A stretch of DNA of 64,000 bases. Origin: Acinetobacter sp. ANC 4648. GTDB taxonomy: Bacteria > Pseudomonadota > Gammaproteobacteria > Pseudomonadales > Moraxellaceae. The notes beneath the pieces are model-generated. The model was given only the letters and a program-made list of their open reading frames with translations, searched no databases and was not told the origin of the DNA. Positions 7,122 through 14,653 of this stretch are shown here, piece after piece; positions within the stretch are counted from its first letter, which is position 1; every line of letters begins with the position of its first letter. A program made the translations under genes and the position numbers. The stretch covers positions 1 to 64,000 of the forward strand of contig NZ_NEGI01000005.1 in the NCBI RefSeq assembly GCF_002135345.1, read 5' to 3'.

Positions 7122-7843
7122 ACCCCACCCCCTAAACGCTGATATTCACTGCCAGCCTGCAATAACGCTTTCGGAAAACTCAACCCTATTTCTTGCAATT
7201 CCTTAGTGCGAGCTTCAATCCATGTTTTTTCTTCAGGAGATTGTTCAGGGAAGTAAGATTTAGGTATTGGTCGAAAAAGATCGCTTAATTTCTTGTCTTC
7301 AATCGCATCAGATTTGATCCACATCGTTTGACTAACACTAGCTAAAGAGAACTCTTGAACTACATCAGCGTAGTTATCTTTGAATGCCTCATAAGCCAGA
7401 TACATAGCTCGGTCTGTGTTCTTAGCCCATTTGATATTCGTAAACATTTCATAACATCGGTCATATGATTCTTTTTCAGCATTGGTGATGGTGTGATTGT
7501 TATCACCTGTCCATTTAATGATGTTTGCCAATGCTGCATGCTTGCCCTTGAATGAATCTTGTAAGCGCTGTTGCTCAGTACCAAAACCAGTGATACCAAG
7601 ACACCACTTACGGAACATTGCTGGATCTGGACAAAAGCCGTTATCACGAACCTGAGATAAGCCAAAAGCTACTTGATCATGAGTTAGGCCATCGATACAG
7701 ATTTTCATTGCTGTGTTGATTTGTGCTGTAGCCACTCCATCAAAAGTTTTTTCAAATGAACGTGGTGCAATCGCTTTAAACACACCAACAAGCTGTGCTG
7801 AATTAATTGAACCAAGGTTTTGATTAGAAGCCGTAAGTTGCAT
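7118..7843 (-). CDS. replication protein P-like helicase loader
   Basis: About 241 aa from ATG 7843, preceded by AGGAGC and overlapping the O-like gene by 20 nt. A frame open to 7936 would lie deep inside the O gene and lacks a good site. The segment GLTHDQVAFGLSQVRDNGFC then PDPAMFRKWCLG (about residues 48-79) matches the phage lambda P pattern, in which P recruits the host DnaB helicase to O at the origin. Its order directly after an O-like gene supports this. The similarity is by pattern only. Confidence 0.6.
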   Translation of the reverse strand: MQLTASNQNLGSINSAQLVGVFKAIAPRSFEKTFDGVATAQINTAMKICIDGLTHDQVAFGLSQVRDNGFCPDPAMFRKWCLGITGFGTEQQRLQDSFKGKHAALANIIKWTGDNNHTITNAEKESYDRCYEMFTNIKWAKNTDRAMYLAYEAFKDNYADVVQEFSLASVSQTMWIKSDAIEDKKLSDLFRPIPKSYFPEQSPEEKTWIEARTKELQEIGLSFPKALLQAGSEYQRLGGGV

Positions 7844-8903
7844 TGCCCTGCTCCTCTTGTGCGATGAGTTCTTGAATTTCAGACATGCGAGTTGATGCTT
7901 GGGTTTGTTTAGGCTGGAATTGCTGCTTAGGCTCAAACAGACCTTGGTAGTTACCAGTGATTGAGGTTTTCAAAGACTGATTACTGCCTTCAAATCCCCA
8001 TTTCTGAAAATCTTTGTAGATCGTGTTTAGGGCATTTTTGGTTAGCTTGGTTTTTGCAGTCATTGAGCGACTAGAAACGTATTGCTCCCAAAGAAAGAAA
8101 TCACAGAGAACTGCAAATTTATCTGAAGTCAGTTTGATCACTTCGTCATAAGATAATTTGCGAGTCTTGTCTTTGCGCTCAGCTTCGGCTTTTGCTTTTT
8201 GCTCAGATTCCAATTTTTGTTGATCAAGAATGAAAATTTTGATATGAGCATCTGGATTTGTTTTCTTGAAATCCTGAAAATCATAAAAATTAGCTTTCAA
8301 AGGATTTTTTGGAGCGAAGTGACTTAATGTTTTATCTATTGGTAAATATATATAAATAATATCTATTGATGCTTCACTAACGAAAGCGCTAGCTACCCCA
8401 CTAACGAAAGCACTGCTATTCACTAATGAAAGCGCTTCAGTTAGTGAAGCGCACTTATTCTGTAAGCGAAGAGCTTTTATTTTTGAAGCGTCAACCTTCT
8501 CGAATGCTTCAACAAGAGACACTTCGTTTATCTGGTATTTGTTACCAATGCGATAATTAACTTCAAGCACAGTGATAATGCCAAACCATACAAGCTCCTT
8601 GATTCCATTGTTCACAGTTGCGGAACCAAGCTTGTTTGAGCCTTTAAGCTTCCCTCCTTGAATCTGTCGTGTACTAATGTGGTCAGATGCTTTATTGAAG
8701 CCAGTGATGTAACCCATAAGTGCTGAATAAACATTCTTTGCCGCATCGGTTAAAAACGGCTCCACCTCATTGTGAAAAAGACGACTTTTCGCGATGAAGC
8801 CCCTCTCAAGGCTTTCCGTCATTTTTGGCTCTTTTTTCTGAAATTGAATTACCTTGCCTTGCGGCTTTGGTGGCTCATGTGCTAAATTTGATTTCATATT
8901 CAA
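7824..8903 (-). CDS. replication initiator, O-like, with the origin inside the gene
   Basis: 359 aa. The N-terminal domain (about residues 29-135; RGFIAKSRLFHNEVEPFLTD, then a winged-helix-like stretch to ITVLEVNYRIGNKYQI) is like phage O initiators that bind iterons. The centre (about 150-190) is low complexity because it is encoded by repeated iterons and an AT-rich tract. The C-terminal half is charged and may contact P. The layout of binding domain, in-gene origin and partner domain is that of lambda O. ATG 8903 (MNMKSNLA) is used; an alternative start is six bases downstream (8897). Confidence 0.7.
   Translation of the reverse strand: MNMKSNLAHEPPKPQGKVIQFQKKEPKMTESLERGFIAKSRLFHNEVEPFLTDAAKNVYSALMGYITGFNKASDHISTRQIQGGKLKGSNKLGSATVNNGIKELVWFGIITVLEVNYRIGNKYQINEVSLVEAFEKVDASKIKALRLQNKCASLTEALSLVNSSAFVSGVASAFVSEASIDIIYIYLPIDKTLSHFAPKNPLKANFYDFQDFKKTNPDAHIKIFILDQQKLESEQKAKAEAERKDKTRKLSYDEVIKLTSDKFAVLCDFFLWEQYVSSRSMTAKTKLTKNALNTIYKDFQKWGFEGSNQSLKTSITGNYQGLFEPKQQFQPKQTQASTRMSEIQELIAQEEQGNATYGF
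8330..8452. other. predicted phage replication origin (iterons plus AT-rich tract)
   Basis: Three direct copies of a TTCACTAACGAAAGCGCT-type 18-mer lie at 8373-8390, 8397-8414 and 8419-8436, spaced 24 and 22 bp. A fourth, inverted, diverged copy lies at about 8433-8450. In the direction of transcription they are followed by a tract (8335-8371) that is almost pure A and T. This copies the lambda ori layout, with iterons then AT-rich unwinding region inside the O gene. Confidence 0.75.
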
Positions 8904-8946
8904 TGCCTTCTAAAGTTTTGAATTACTAAAAGCCTGACCTTGACCA

Positions 8947-9402
8947 TCAGGCTTTTTCTTTTTCCATGCATGAACGAACCTTTGCATTCAGTTCAGCTAA
9001 AATGACATGAAGCTTGTTAATGACAGCTGACATGTCCACCACTTCCCCTTCAGTAATACGTCCGTCTGCCATCATTTCTTTGAATACAGACTGAATATCA
9101 CCACCGCCAATTCCTGTGCTTAAAACAAGTTCAGTTAAGGCTGTATCACGGCATTCTGGAATTACAGGTAAATCAATTGCCACCTTTCCATGTTCAGCAT
9201 TAAGTTCTTGTAAAATACGAAAGTCACCAGTGATTCCCATCATTTTTGATGCTTCTAAAAGCGTTAAATGATGTGTATCTGTATTTGGATTAACTTTGCT
9301 GTTAAGTACCGCTGGACTTTTAATCCCCATTCTTGGTGCAAGCGAATTAGCCCCACCTCTAAAATCGTGTACTGTGTGATATGCAGCATCTAATATGTTC
9401 AT
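8947..9402 (-). CDS. phage regulatory CII-like protein (CP76 family)
   Basis: 151 aa. The segments MNILDAAYHTVHDFRGGANS, LAPRMGIKSPAVLNSKVNPN and TDTHHLTLLEAS form the characteristic N-terminal signature of the CP76/CII regulator family. It is an early gene just downstream of cro in the leftward operon, the place of lambda cII. It probably activates or represses lysogeny promoters. Ribosome-binding sequence AGAGG lies just upstream of the start. Confidence 0.8.
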   Translation of the reverse strand: MNILDAAYHTVHDFRGGANSLAPRMGIKSPAVLNSKVNPNTDTHHLTLLEASKMMGITGDFRILQELNAEHGKVAIDLPVIPECRDTALTELVLSTGIGGGDIQSVFKEMMADGRITEGEVVDMSAVINKLHVILAELNAKVRSCMEKEKA

Positions 9403-9453
9403 TTATAACCTCTTAGAACGTTTCTTTAAAACATTGACCGAGTGATACTTGGG

Positions 9454-9678
9454 TTAAGCAACTTCAATTGAAGAAAAATCTCGCTTTAGACTTGGTCTCA
9501 AGTCCAAAGCTAAAAATTTCCCATTTGTTTTCTTTTGAATGCGTAAAGCAATTTCTACAGAGATATTCCCTGTCGAGAGAATGTAGTTGACAGAAGGTTG
9601 TGTAATACCAAGACCTTCAGCTGTTTTTTTTTGATTACCAAAGTAATCAATAACTAAATTAAATTTATTTTTAAGCAT
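9454..9678 (-). CDS. Cro-type repressor (YdaS-like HTH)
   Basis: About 74 aa from ATG 9678, with AGGGG 7 nt upstream; a longer frame to 9732 would start upstream of the promoter -10. The sequence LVIDYFGNQKKTAEGLGITQ then PSVNYILSTG forms a helix-turn-helix as in YdaS/Cro-type proteins. It is the first gene of the leftward early operon and is divergent from the CI gene across an operator region. It would antagonise CI to drive lytic growth. Confidence 0.75.
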   Translation of the reverse strand: MLKNKFNLVIDYFGNQKKTAEGLGITQPSVNYILSTGNISVEIALRIQKKTNGKFLALDLRPSLKRDFSSIEVA

Positions 9679-9705
9679 ACCAAGACCCCTATTAATTACC
9701 CCCAA

Positions 9706-9826
9706 TTTATAGATTGTTCTATTTATTGTCAATATTTATGAATAGATATTTCTATATTTGTAATTTTTATGGCTTCTGTGCAGATATGACAAAAGACGTT
9801 TTTATTAATATTATAGAGAAACCTAT
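9706..9826. promoter_or_regulatory. OR-like switch: three operators and two promoters
   Basis: Operators with consensus ATAGA-N4-TCTAT lie at 9709-9722, 9742-9755 and 9813-9826 (the last with one mismatch). The leftward promoter for cro has -35 TTGACA (9732-9727) and -10 TATAAA (9711-9706), with a 15-nt spacer or 17 nt if TAAATT is used; operator 1 covers it. The rightward cI promoter has ATGACA (9786-9791), 17 nt, then TATTAT (9809-9814). Operator 3 overlaps its -10 and start site, which predicts self-repression. Confidence 0.8.
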
Positions 9827-9829
9827 AAA

Positions 9830-10552
9830 ATGAATGCAGAGATTAACTTGATGACGACTTTAGGACAGAGACTTAAGGAGTCTCGTTTAAAAGCCGGCCT
9901 TACTCAAAAGCAAGTAGCGGAAAGGGTTGGCATGAAACAGCCCTCTTATCAATATTTAGAGAAGGCTGATTCTGATAATAAAAAATCATCATCTCATTTA
10001 GTTGCTATAGCTAGAGCCTTGGGTGTTGATCCTTATTGGCTCGCTACGGGTGAAGAATCATCAAATATTGATGATAAGGTCAAAAAATTGCTTGATGGGT
10101 CTCCAGTCGTCACAACTAGTCTAAATAATAATGATCAAAATAAGATTTGGATTGACCTTGTGAATATAAGATTTTCTTGCGGTGATGGCGAATCAATTGA
10201 ATTTCATTTTGATGAGGTTATTGATCAATATGAATTTAAACCTTCTTTTTTTAAAAAATATGGTGTTAAACCTGAAAACATGAAGCTAGCCCTTGCTACG
10301 GGTGATTCTCAGGAGCCTTATATCTGTACTGGCGATATATTTGGCATTGATCTAACTGATAAGGATATCAAGGATGGTGAGTTTTATGCTGTCTACTTTG
10401 AGGGTGAGGCAATGCTTAAGCAGATATTTAAGGAGGAAGGAGGAAAACTAGTACTTCACAGTCTAAACTCCAAATATAAAGATAAAACAGTAAGTGATGT
10501 TAATGGCGCTAATTTCAGGGTAATTGGACGACAATTTTATAGAGCTGGATAG
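9830..10552 (+). CDS. prophage CI repressor (HTH plus S24 peptidase domain)
   Basis: 240 aa. The N-terminal HTH spans about residues 10-70 (LGQRLKESRLKAGLTQKQVA, then KQPSYQYLEK). The C-terminal LexA-like domain has the catalytic Ser160 in ATGDSQEPY and Lys197 in EAMLKQIF. There is no Ala-Gly pair in the linker, but Cys117-Gly118 could be the self-cleavage bond, as Cys-Gly is used by some phage repressors. It keeps lysogeny by binding the operators and is inactivated through RecA after DNA damage. The leader from its predicted promoter is only about 10 nt. Confidence 0.85.
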   Translation: MNAEINLMTTLGQRLKESRLKAGLTQKQVAERVGMKQPSYQYLEKADSDNKKSSSHLVAIARALGVDPYWLATGEESSNIDDKVKKLLDGSPVVTTSLNNNDQNKIWIDLVNIRFSCGDGESIEFHFDEVIDQYEFKPSFFKKYGVKPENMKLALATGDSQEPYICTGDIFGIDLTDKDIKDGEFYAVYFEGEAMLKQIFKEEGGKLVLHSLNSKYKDKTVSDVNGANFRVIGRQFYRAG

Positions 10553-10569
10553 CCTTAAAGGAAAGCATA

Positions 10570-10872
10570 ATGATCGCAACACTTAATAAATCTAAAACTG
10601 CGCTAACAATTAATCGTCAAGAATTTAAGTTGGCATTAGAAAAAATTGGCACAGCAATTGATAAACAAATAGTCTCGCTTAAAAAAGCCAAACAAAGCTA
10701 TGACGCTGCGGAAATGGCACGCGAGGTCATTAGTGAGGCAAATATCTTTGAAGCTATTATTGAAGGCTTTAACGAAGCAGAAGAAACCAATCTAAAGCTA
10801 ACTGACATAACCAATCTTGAGACAGCGCAAGGATGGATAGATGAGTTTTTAGAAAAATATTCTGAGGTATAA
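10570..10872 (+). CDS. 100-aa lysogeny-operon protein of unknown function
   Basis: It starts 17 bp after cI, behind AAGGAAAG. The protein is acidic and mostly helical (EFKLALEKIGTAIDKQIVSL near residues 18-37, IFEAIIEGFNEAEETNLK near 60-77). There is no membrane segment, signal or recognisable domain. Its position right behind cI means it should be expressed in the lysogen. A complementary-strand reading of this stretch looks spurious. Confidence 0.5.
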   Translation: MIATLNKSKTALTINRQEFKLALEKIGTAIDKQIVSLKKAKQSYDAAEMAREVISEANIFEAIIEGFNEAEETNLKLTDITNLETAQGWIDEFLEKYSEV

Positions 10873-10971
10873 AGAGCCAAGAAGAAAGTGAGGAAAAGTT
10901 AAGAGTAAGTCACTTGTCACTCAAAGTGCTGGTGCTGAAAAATTACTAAGGAGTTATGACTAATAAACTTA

Positions 10972-11187
10972 ATGCAAAAAATTGAAATAAATTCCAATAA
11001 AATTAGCCATGTGCTTTATCAGCACTACTTATTAACCGTAGTACTTAGAACTGGTGAAAGGTTCATATATAGGCTTCTTAAAGCAAGTACATTCGCGGAA
11101 TTTATTGATGCCCCTGATAGGGATAAATTTTATAGAAATAATATTGAAGCCAATAAAGAATTTAAGAGAATTCAGCTTTTTGTGTAA
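10972..11187 (+). CDS. 71-aa KTSC-like domain protein
   Basis: The pattern INSNKISHVLYQHYLLTVVL then RTGERFIYRLLKASTFAEFI (about residues 5-44) matches the small KTSC fold (Ser-x-x-Ile...Tyr...G-x-x-Y-x-Y). However, the usual terminal motif is replaced by DRDKFYRNNIEANKEFKRI. The AAGGAG nearest upstream serves a 9-codon frame (10955-10984) that overlaps this start, so translation may be coupled. The function is unknown. It is the third gene of the cI transcript. Confidence 0.45.
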   Translation: MQKIEINSNKISHVLYQHYLLTVVLRTGERFIYRLLKASTFAEFIDAPDRDKFYRNNIEANKEFKRIQLFV

Positions 11188-11201
11188 TTGAAAATAATTT
11201 A

Positions 11202-11237
11202 ACTGCGAACCCGACGCAGTCCTTAGAATGATCGGGT
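11202..11237 (+). ncRNA. H-type RNA pseudoknot in a leader
   Basis: Stem 1 ACTGCG/CGCAGT (11202-11207 with 11215-11220) encloses a loop whose ACCCGA (11209-11214) pairs exactly with TCGGGT (11232-11237). The connecting loops are 1 nt, 0 nt and 11 nt, the geometry of a classic H-type pseudoknot with coaxial stems. It ends about 10 nt before the ribosome-binding site of the gene at 11256, so it could gate translation. Confidence 0.5.
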
Positions 11238-11255
11238 ATGATGAATGGAGGGGAA

Positions 11256-11753
11256 ATGTCTAAAAGGCTAAACAATAAAGAGATATTGGTATTTAAAAAT
11301 ATACCTAAATACCTTACAAAGCCTCTGAAACAAAAATGGACTGTTAATTTAAAGGTTAAGCAACTTTCTATTGAGCTTTATGGTGGAAATCATCATTTTC
11401 AAATTTATATGCGTCAAGCAGTAATGGATGAAGATAATTTTTCTTGCGGGATAAGCTTAGTTGCTAGTGGTAATAACGACATAACTCTTGCTCGATACAA
11501 TGGAAGCAATCATGTTCACGTCAACAAATGCGATGGTAGGAGATTTGACTTTAAATGCCACATACATGAAGCCAATGAAAACTCCCTTAAAATATCTAAA
11601 AAAATTGAAAACTATGCTGAGTCAACAAATCGATATACAAATTTACAAGGTGCGATACAATGTGTATTAAATGATTTCCATATAATGGATCTAAGTATCG
11701 GACAATTAATTGAGCAAGGAGGGTTGTTTGATGATGAATTACAGTACAGTTAA
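11256..11753 (+). CDS. DUF6978-like protein, first gene of a coupled pair
   Basis: About 165 aa from ATG 11256, preceded by GGAGGGG. An in-frame ATG at 11238 sits directly behind the pseudoknot but lacks a site. Features are FQIYMRQAVMDEDNFSCGIS, then ITLARYNGSNHVHVN (about residues 74-88), RRFDFKCHIHEANENS and a helical end. The HIHEA core and the arrangement resemble the DUF6978 family, by memory only. It lies in the lysogeny operon and overlaps the DUF1828-like gene, which suggests one functional unit. The biochemical role is unknown. Confidence 0.5.
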   Translation: MSKRLNNKEILVFKNIPKYLTKPLKQKWTVNLKVKQLSIELYGGNHHFQIYMRQAVMDEDNFSCGISLVASGNNDITLARYNGSNHVHVNKCDGRRFDFKCHIHEANENSLKISKKIENYAESTNRYTNLQGAIQCVLNDFHIMDLSIGQLIEQGGLFDDELQYS

Positions 11754-12504
11754 GCAATTACTTTGCAATAGTTTTTGCCGAGATATTGGGTTTAAAGAGT
11801 TAAAAAATGGTGGAGCTATCATATCCTTACCTAATTATGATAGGGATGGTGATGCATACAGCATCTATATTAAAGGATCCAATGCGGGCTGGTTGTTATC
11901 TGACGGTGCTAGCACAGTCATGCGTTTGAGTTACGAGCATGATATTGATGATTTATTAAAAGGATCGCGCCTAGATTTGTTTAATAGTCATGTTGCGGAT
12001 GCTGGTGCAGAATACGATGACGGGGAATTATTTATCGAAGTTCCAGCTGATCAGTTATTGGGTGGCTTATTTACCTTAACTAATTTAATGAGTCGTGTTA
12101 GTGATTTATCGTTGCTTAAACAGTATCGAATAGCATCAAACTTTAGAGATGAATTGAGAGATGTTTTGTATAGCATTTTGCCGAAAGACAAAGTGCATGA
12201 AAATTATATTGTTCCTAATTTACCAAATGCTGAAGATTATACAATTGACTATAAGATTGATGCAGATACACCTCTATTCTTGTTTGCTGCGAACAATAAA
12301 GATGCTGTGCGTTTATCAGTAATCACTTTACAGCATTTAGAGAAACACAATATAGATTTCAACTCTATCGTTGTTCTAGATGATTCAAATAAAGTTCCAA
12401 AACAGGATATGAATCGTTTAATGGGTGTGGCAAATGATTTTGTACCCGATTTAACTCAAGTAGATATTATACAAAAGAAAATTTCACACCGACTTGCAAG
12501 CTAA
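11731..12504 (+). CDS. DUF1828/DUF1829-like protein, second gene of the pair
   Basis: About 257 aa from ATG 11731, with AGGAGGG 7 nt upstream. The N-terminal part has ISLPNYDRDGDAYSIYIKGS and GWLLSDGASTVMRL (about residues 57-70), the signature of DUF1828. The rest (LLGGLFTLTNLMSRVSDLSL, then a domain ending FVPDLTQVDIIQKKI) fits the linked DUF1829 part. It starts within the 3' end of the 11256 gene (23-bp overlap). It is the last gene before a terminator. The family is found in mobile elements with no settled function; a defence or exclusion role is possible but unproven. Confidence 0.55.
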   Translation: MMNYSTVKQLLCNSFCRDIGFKELKNGGAIISLPNYDRDGDAYSIYIKGSNAGWLLSDGASTVMRLSYEHDIDDLLKGSRLDLFNSHVADAGAEYDDGELFIEVPADQLLGGLFTLTNLMSRVSDLSLLKQYRIASNFRDELRDVLYSILPKDKVHENYIVPNLPNAEDYTIDYKIDADTPLFLFAANNKDAVRLSVITLQHLEKHNIDFNSIVVLDDSNKVPKQDMNRLMGVANDFVPDLTQVDIIQKKISHRLAS

Positions 12505-12523
12505 GACTTCAACCCCTTTAAAC

Positions 12524-12549
12524 AACCCACCCTGCGTGGGTTTTCTTTT
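12524..12549 (+). terminator. Rho-independent terminator of the cI operon
   Basis: AACCCAC/GTGGGTT stem with a short CCTGC loop, followed by TTTCTTTTG. It ends the rightward cI transcript just before the second operator region. Confidence 0.85.
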
Positions 12550-12601
12550 GTCTATTAAAACTCAAATGTAAAAAATTACAATTCTTTTTATCTATTTATT
12601 A

Positions 12602-12734
12602 AAAGAATAATCTATAAAATTTAAAGATATTTCTATTTTTATAGATAAATCTATTGACTGAATATATAGAATTATCTATATTCATCTCACCAGATAATAA
12701 AAAACTGCCGAAGTTTGAGACCTGAGGCAGTTTT
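12602..12734 (+). promoter_or_regulatory. OL-like region: four operators, promoter and leader hairpin
   Basis: Operators lie at 12602-12615 and 12623-12636 (one mismatch each) and at 12641-12654 and 12666-12679 (perfect ATAGA-N4-TCTAT). The promoter is TTGACT (12654-12659), 17 nt, TATATT (12677-12682), so the last two operators cover its -35 and -10. The transcript soon meets a 9-bp hairpin AAAACTGCC/GGCAGTTTT (12701-12734) that lacks a clean T run and could attenuate or be an antitermination target. Confidence 0.8.
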
Positions 12735-12753
12735 GCTAACTAGCGAGATGATT

Positions 12754-12981
12754 ATGAATCAAAACCCTATCCAGAGTCAAACTGCGAGCTTTTCCAAAGT
12801 TCACAGTCAAACAACTCCACGCTTGTTCCAACACCCAACCACTGCCAACACGGTGAAATATAAATCTAAGTCAGGATTAGTCCTTGCTTCAATTGTTGCC
12901 ATTGCTGTTTGTGGTGGCGGTCTATTCAGTTGCACAGCGCATCAAAATGCAGTGGCGAAGATTGGGAGTGCTCAATCATGA
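12754..12981 (+). CDS. 75-aa single-span membrane protein
   Basis: Start ATG 12754 has GAG 7 nt upstream; ATG 12748 is an alternative. It has a polar, Gln/Thr-rich N-terminus of about 45 aa, one hydrophobic segment (SGLVLASIVAIAVCGGGLF) and a short tail. The LFSC before THQ-like residues looks lipobox-like but is internal, so lipidation is unlikely. It is the first gene of the repressor-controlled rightward operon; the stop overlaps the next ATG (ATGA). Confidence 0.5.
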   Translation: MNQNPIQSQTASFSKVHSQTTPRLFQHPTTANTVKYKSKSGLVLASIVAIAVCGGGLFSCTAHQNAVAKIGSAQS

Positions 12982-13520
12982 ATACTCAAACTCTTAAACA
13001 AACCCTCGCTCCTGCTCAAGTCTTTGAAGCTTTGGCTAGAGGTTTAAATATCGACTATGCAGAAGTTGAAACTAACGACTGGGAACCATTAACCCCTCAA
13101 GCGCGTTTAGGCTTTGCAGACTTCTTCGGTGGCTTCATCAAATTTCGTTTCTCTCAAGGCTTAGACAACGGCATTCAACGTGATCTAAAAAATATATCTG
13201 CAAATGCTTTCTCTGAATTTCTTAATTTAGATGGTGATGGCAATGAGCGTTACCGTGTAGGTAAAGATCGACCTAGCTTTTATACCCTTAAACCTGCTGG
13301 ACGCAGCGGTACTAATTTAGATGGCTTCAATATCTATAAAGAATTTAACGGCAGTCTGACTCTTGTAGATAAGGCAACCGCGCCTAAATGGTTAATCGAA
13401 GCATTACTGGTTGCTCGTAAAGCGAAGCGCAATTCTGAGTACAACCAAGCGTTAGAAAGTGCTGGCCACTTTCAATCACCAGAATATAAGAAATGGTCTA
13501 AAAGCCATCGTGCGGTTTAA
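12978..13520 (+). CDS. 180-aa phage recombination-operon protein, unknown
   Basis: Start ATG 12978 overlaps the preceding TGA; an upstream in-frame start at 12909 is inside the previous gene. Segments such as TPQARLGFADFFGGFIKFRF and a basic C-terminus (YKKWSKSHRAV) suggest a soluble DNA-associated protein. The family is not recognised. It is followed after 11 bp by the RecA-like ATPase, so it may be a partner in recombination or ssDNA handling. Confidence 0.5.
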   Translation: MNTQTLKQTLAPAQVFEALARGLNIDYAEVETNDWEPLTPQARLGFADFFGGFIKFRFSQGLDNGIQRDLKNISANAFSEFLNLDGDGNERYRVGKDRPSFYTLKPAGRSGTNLDGFNIYKEFNGSLTLVDKATAPKWLIEALLVARKAKRNSEYNQALESAGHFQSPEYKKWSKSHRAV

Positions 13521-13531
13521 GGGGAAATATC

Positions 13532-14653
13532 ATGGCTATAAATATTATTACAGCGGATCAGCCTTTATTGGTTCAAGCAATTATTGTTTATCTTTATGCA
13601 GATCCTGGTCTAGGTAAAACGTCTATTGGTTTCACTGGTGATAAGGCAATTTCATTCGACTTTGACAAGGGTTCACATCGTACTGGTGAACTACGTCGCG
13701 GTGCCGTGGTTCAGGTTCAACAATGGGCTGATGTTGCAAACTTAACTGCAAATGACCTTGAACCTTTTAATACGATTGTGATCGATACAGTCGGTGCAAT
13801 GCTTGAAAGCATTAAAACTCACCTGATGTTGAACTCTACCAATAAGCAAAAAGATGGCTCTCTTAAATTAAAAGCTCAAGGTTTAGCAAACAATATCTTC
13901 AAGCAGTATGTGAATAGCCTTATCGCTTCAGGTAAAGATGTTGTGTTTATCGCCCATGCTTCTGAAGACCAGAGCGGTGATCAAGTCATTTACCGACCAG
14001 ATCTTGGTGGTAAAAATCGTAATGAGCTTTACCGTATTGCCGACATCATGGGTTATTTAACCACTGTTACCACGGGTGAAGGGAGAAATGCTCGAGTAAT
14101 CAGTTTTAAACCATGCCCTACTCACCATGCTAAAAATGCTGGTGGTTTAGGTGGTGATACAGGTGAAGTTTGGGTACCAGATCTTAAAACCAATCCTAAT
14201 TTTTTGGCTGATTTAATCAAGCAAGCTAAAGACCATATCAACACACTTACCCCTGATCAGCTTGCAACAATGAAAGCATTGGAAGAACTAGGTAACTGGG
14301 AACAAAGTTGTACGGAAGTTCAACATGCAGGTGATCTTCAGCAATTAACCGAGTCATTAGATAAATCACATATCTACTATCAATCAATGCGTCAAATGAT
14401 GCTTCAGGCTGCCAAAAATCTTGGTTGTACTTTTGATATGAATTCGAGTCGGTGGATTAGCCCTGCTGAATTCATAGGCATTAATGATGCTCAGCGTGAT
14501 GATCTTCAAGCATTTATCACTGAACGTGGATTGGATACTAAAACAATCTGCGAGCATTTCGGTATCGATGCACTCACTCAAATTGAAGTTGCTCAGATCC
14601 AATCCGTAAAACAAGAAATAGATAATTTAGCTAAAGCTGGAGTTCAAGCATGA
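13532..14653 (+). CDS. RecA-like AAA_24 ATPase, Sak4-type recombinase candidate
   Basis: 373 aa. Walker A ADPGLGKTS is at about residues 23-31 and a Walker B-like NTIVIDTVGAML near 78-89. They are followed by VVFIAHASEDQSGD (about 137-150), typical of the phage nucleotide-binding AAA_24 group that includes Sak4 recombinases. The C-terminal third (from about 245) is an added helical domain. By family it would promote annealing or strand exchange during phage recombination. The first 20 residues are unusually hydrophobic for this group. The stop overlaps the next start by 4 nt. Confidence 0.65.
   Translation: MAINIITADQPLLVQAIIVYLYADPGLGKTSIGFTGDKAISFDFDKGSHRTGELRRGAVVQVQQWADVANLTANDLEPFNTIVIDTVGAMLESIKTHLMLNSTNKQKDGSLKLKAQGLANNIFKQYVNSLIASGKDVVFIAHASEDQSGDQVIYRPDLGGKNRNELYRIADIMGYLTTVTTGEGRNARVISFKPCPTHHAKNAGGLGGDTGEVWVPDLKTNPNFLADLIKQAKDHINTLTPDQLATMKALEELGNWEQSCTEVQHAGDLQQLTESLDKSHIYYQSMRQMMLQAAKNLGCTFDMNSSRWISPAEFIGINDAQRDDLQAFITERGLDTKTICEHFGIDALTQIEVAQIQSVKQEIDNLAKAGVQA

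Noticed and set aside
8373..8452. Short regularly spaced repeats considered as a CRISPR-like array
   Set aside because: Only three or four 18-bp units with 4-6 bp gaps, inside a coding gene next to an A/T tract; replication iterons fit better. No cas genes are in the window.
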